Of a stretch of DNA of 25,765 bases, positions 24,620 to 25,765 are shown in pieces. The translations under genes and the position numbers were made by a program. Each line of letters opens with the position of its first letter. The first letter of the stretch is position 1. The notes beneath the pieces are model-generated. The model saw only the letters and a list, made by a program, of their open reading frames with translations, did not search any database and was not told the DNA's origin. Source of the stretch: an uncultured Bacteroidales bacterium (GTDB taxonomy: Bacteria; Bacteroidota; Bacteroidia; Bacteroidales; UBA932); assembly GCA_905235775.1 (NCBI GenBank), contig CAJOMY010000024.1, positions 1-25,765 of the forward strand. Reading direction: 5' to 3'.

Positions 24620-25578
24620 CCTCGGCTCCGTAAGATTCCGGAGGAAGTGGGAGGGGTCCGGCGCAGCCGGACGTTTTCGGAGGCAGGCAGCCTCCCGGCA
24701 GCAGGGGCGACGGCCACTTTTTTTACCAAACGCTTCAGGGACGGCATCTCGTAATGGTCGAGCAGCGCGTCGAGCGCGGGGGTCTCCACGGTATCATAGA
24801 CGAGATCCTCCGCCGTGACGTCGAGCGGGATGTCCGTCTTGATGGTGACCAGCTCCTTGGACAGGGCTATGTGGTCCTGCGCCGCGCGGAACTGCTCCTG
24901 CTGGCGCGCCGTCAGCTCGTCCAGGTGGGCATAGACACCCTCCACGCTGCCATATTTGCCCAGCAGCCTGGCCGCGCCCACCGGCCCTACGCCCTGCACA
25001 CCCGGAACGTTGTCCGAGGCGTCGCCGCAGATCGCGAGGATGTCGATGACCTGCGCGGGCGAGGCGATTTTCCATTTGTCGCAGACTTCCTCCACACCCA
25101 GCAGCTCACTCTCTCCCCCGCCCTTGCCCGGCTTGAGCTGCCGGATCCGCGGCGAGACGAGCTGGCCGTAATCCTTGTCCGGCGTGACCATCCAGACCTC
25201 GAAGCCCTCGGAAGCGAAACGCTTTGCGGCGGATCCGATCACATCGTCCGCCTCGAAACCCGGAATCATCAGCACGGGGATGTCCAGCGCCTCCACAATC
25301 CGGGTCAGCGGTTCCAGCGCCTCCACGACCAGGGCGGGCGTCTCCCCGCGGTTGGCCTTGTAGGCCGGATACAACTCATTCCGGAAAGTGCCTCCCGGCG
25401 GATCGAAACTCACGGCTATGTGCGTCGGCCGTTCGCGGTCGATGAGTTCGAGCAGATACTTCGTGAATCCGAACAGGATGGAGGTGTCCACCCCCTTGGA
25501 ATTGACCATCGGCCGGCCCAGGAAGGCGTAATACATCTTGAAGACGAGCGCGTGGCCGTCGATGAGGAAAAGTTTCAT
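24493..25578 (-). CDS. polA: DNA polymerase I, 5'-3' exonuclease part, ending out of frame with the polymerase part
   Basis: The open frame is 361 residues, of which about the first 287 are real 5'-3' exonuclease. It begins MKLFLIDGHALVFKMYYAF, with the metal-binding aspartate in LIDG. It continues with PGFEADDVIGSAAKR and VTPDKDYGQLV, and has the helix-3-turn-helix GDASDNVPGVQGVGPVGAARLL (about 185-206). This domain removes RNA primers and flaps during Okazaki maturation and repair. After LKRLVKK the sequence turns arginine- and serine-rich (RGWLRFSGAAASRARPQ), the look of a wrong frame. The polymerase part continues in the -1 frame. The start is supported by a -7-like box four bases upstream. 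Confidence 0.88.
   Translation of the reverse strand: MKLFLIDGHALVFKMYYAFLGRPMVNSKGVDTSILFGFTKYLLELIDRERPTHIAVSFDPPGGTFRNELYPAYKANRGETPALVVEALEPLTRIVEALDIPVLMIPGFEADDVIGSAAKRFASEGFEVWMVTPDKDYGQLVSPRIRQLKPGKGGGESELLGVEEVCDKWKIASPAQVIDILAICGDASDNVPGVQGVGPVGAARLLGKYGSVEGVYAHLDELTARQQEQFRAAQDHIALSKELVTIKTDIPLDVTAEDLVYDTVETPALDALLDHYEMPSLKRLVKKVAVAPAAGRLPASENVRLRRTPPTSSGILRSRGWLRFSGAAASRARPQRRRTSPAAVARFRCVRWTAKRSETIK
24585..24698. repeat. Inverted-repeat structure in the polA interdomain linker
   Basis: The arms at 24585-24613 and 24671-24698 are inverted copies of about 28 bases with two single-base gaps and one substitution (for example CCCGGGAGGCTGC against its complement). Between them are two smaller hairpins, TCCGG-CGCAG-CCGGA (24657-24671) and CTCCG-TAAGATT-CGGAG. 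The right arm itself folds locally (GGAGGC with GCCTCC). The structure sits exactly where the reading frame changes from exonuclease to polymerase. It may be a palindromic mobile element or a structural part of a frameshift signal. Confidence 0.65.
24718..24724 (-). other. A7 slippery heptamer, A AAA AAA, in phase for -1 frameshifting
   Basis: In the exonuclease frame the minus strand reads GTA AAA AAA GTG. The last A of GTA and the two AAA codons form the classical slippery heptamer. A -1 slip here moves ribosomes into the polymerase frame (next codon AGT), giving a 907-residue product. Hairpin-forming sequence starts about 19 bases downstream. A seven-A run is also a common place for a one-base sequencing error. 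Confidence 0.5.
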
Positions 25579-25582
25579 ACGG

Positions 25583-25590
25583 CAAAGATG
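25583..25590 (-). promoter_or_regulatory. Likely -7 box for polA
   Basis: The minus strand reads CATCTTTG, one mismatch from TAnnTTTG, ending only four bases before the polA ATG. A TTTG lies upstream (25614-25617), 23 bases away, longer than the usual 19. The message would be leaderless or nearly so. Confidence 0.45.
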
Positions 25591-25765
25591 AAACTTTTTT
25601 TGGAAAGTTTCGCCAAAGGAGGCCGATGAATCAATAATAAAATATTTTGCATCTATTGCAAAAGTTAATAAAGAAACTGTTTGATAAATTTGTCTAACTA
25701 AAGATTATTGCAATAACAGAAGTGCGGATAATAAGATAATATAAAATATTCTCTATTTATTCCAA
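25591..25765. other. AT-rich intergenic region at the window edge
   Basis: No gene is recognised in these 175 bases, which are much richer in A and T than the rest. They contain a perfect 12-base palindrome TTATTGCAATAA (25705-25716) and, on the minus strand, TTATCCGCA (25723-25731), one base off a DnaA box. One such box is not enough to call an origin. Confidence 0.5.

Noticed and set aside
25591..25765. Replication origin suggested by AT-richness, a 12-base palindrome and a DnaA-like 9-mer
   Set aside because: Only one imperfect DnaA-like box is seen, with no dnaA or dnaN nearby, and AT-rich promoter regions are common.

Overview
The window looks like a chromosomal segment of a GC-rich member of the Bacteroidota, probably Bacteroidales. 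The evidence is a Bacteroidota-type RPB6-like omega subunit, BACON and SPOR domains, fimbrillin-like lipoproteins, a RadC/Fur/RpoN/BamD gene set with Bacteroidales-like sequences, promoter boxes of the TAnnTTTG type, and few Shine-Dalgarno sites. Genus cannot be fixed from the sequence alone. Coding density is very high and most genes are on the minus strand.

Region 1 (1-4797, minus strand) is a tight seven-gene run. In transcription order it is: LEA2-like lipoprotein, SPOR-domain protein, rpoN (sigma-54), a Fur-family regulator, trxB, bamD and the start of rpoZ, which is cut by the window edge. Genes overlap by 4 to 20 bases or lie within about 35 bases of each other. The operon mixes envelope functions (BamD, SPOR), transcription (sigma-54, omega) and redox (thioredoxin reductase). 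It diverges from miaB across a 55-base gap holding two TATCTTTG boxes arranged as a perfect inverted repeat.

Region 2 (4853-8716) holds miaB (plus strand), then an HUH/Y1 REP-associated transposase-like gene (minus strand) flanked by two direct 78-bp palindromic REP-like copies. After it come a zinc-type Fur-family gene (plus) and radC (minus), which converge. A 22-bp piece of the miaB 3' end is repeated just downstream of miaB.

Region 3 (8800-22191, minus strand) is a 13.4-kb run of eight genes with only 5 to 23 bases between them. All eight encode proteins with an export signal. Order of transcription: small secreted protein, LPP20-like protein, PEGA-domain protein with a C-terminal beta-barrel-like part, seven-repeat BACON lipoprotein, two lipoproteins with FGE/SUMF1-like C-termini that lack catalytic cysteines, a lipoprotein with 17 leucine-rich repeats of exactly 21 residues, and a transglutaminase-like protein. 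The last three lipoproteins (two FGE-like, one LRR) share a related fimbrillin-like N-terminal module but have different C-terminal modules. A promoter of the form TTTG-N19-TTAATTTG lies just upstream. This locus is the best candidate here for an undescribed system, probably a surface-display or adhesion assembly; that function is inference.

Region 4 (22291-25578, minus strand) is polA followed by an overlapping ECF sigma factor gene. polA is split into two overlapping frames. The 5'-3' exonuclease part and the polymerase part are related by a -1 shift. A run of seven A residues, in exact phase for -1 slippage, sits at the end of the exonuclease domain, followed by a 114-bp inverted-repeat structure in the interdomain linker. 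This could be a programmed frameshift, an inserted palindromic element that broke the gene, or a base-calling error. Read through the shift, the product would be a normal-length PolA of 907 residues. The last 175 bases are AT-rich and hold no gene I can recognise.
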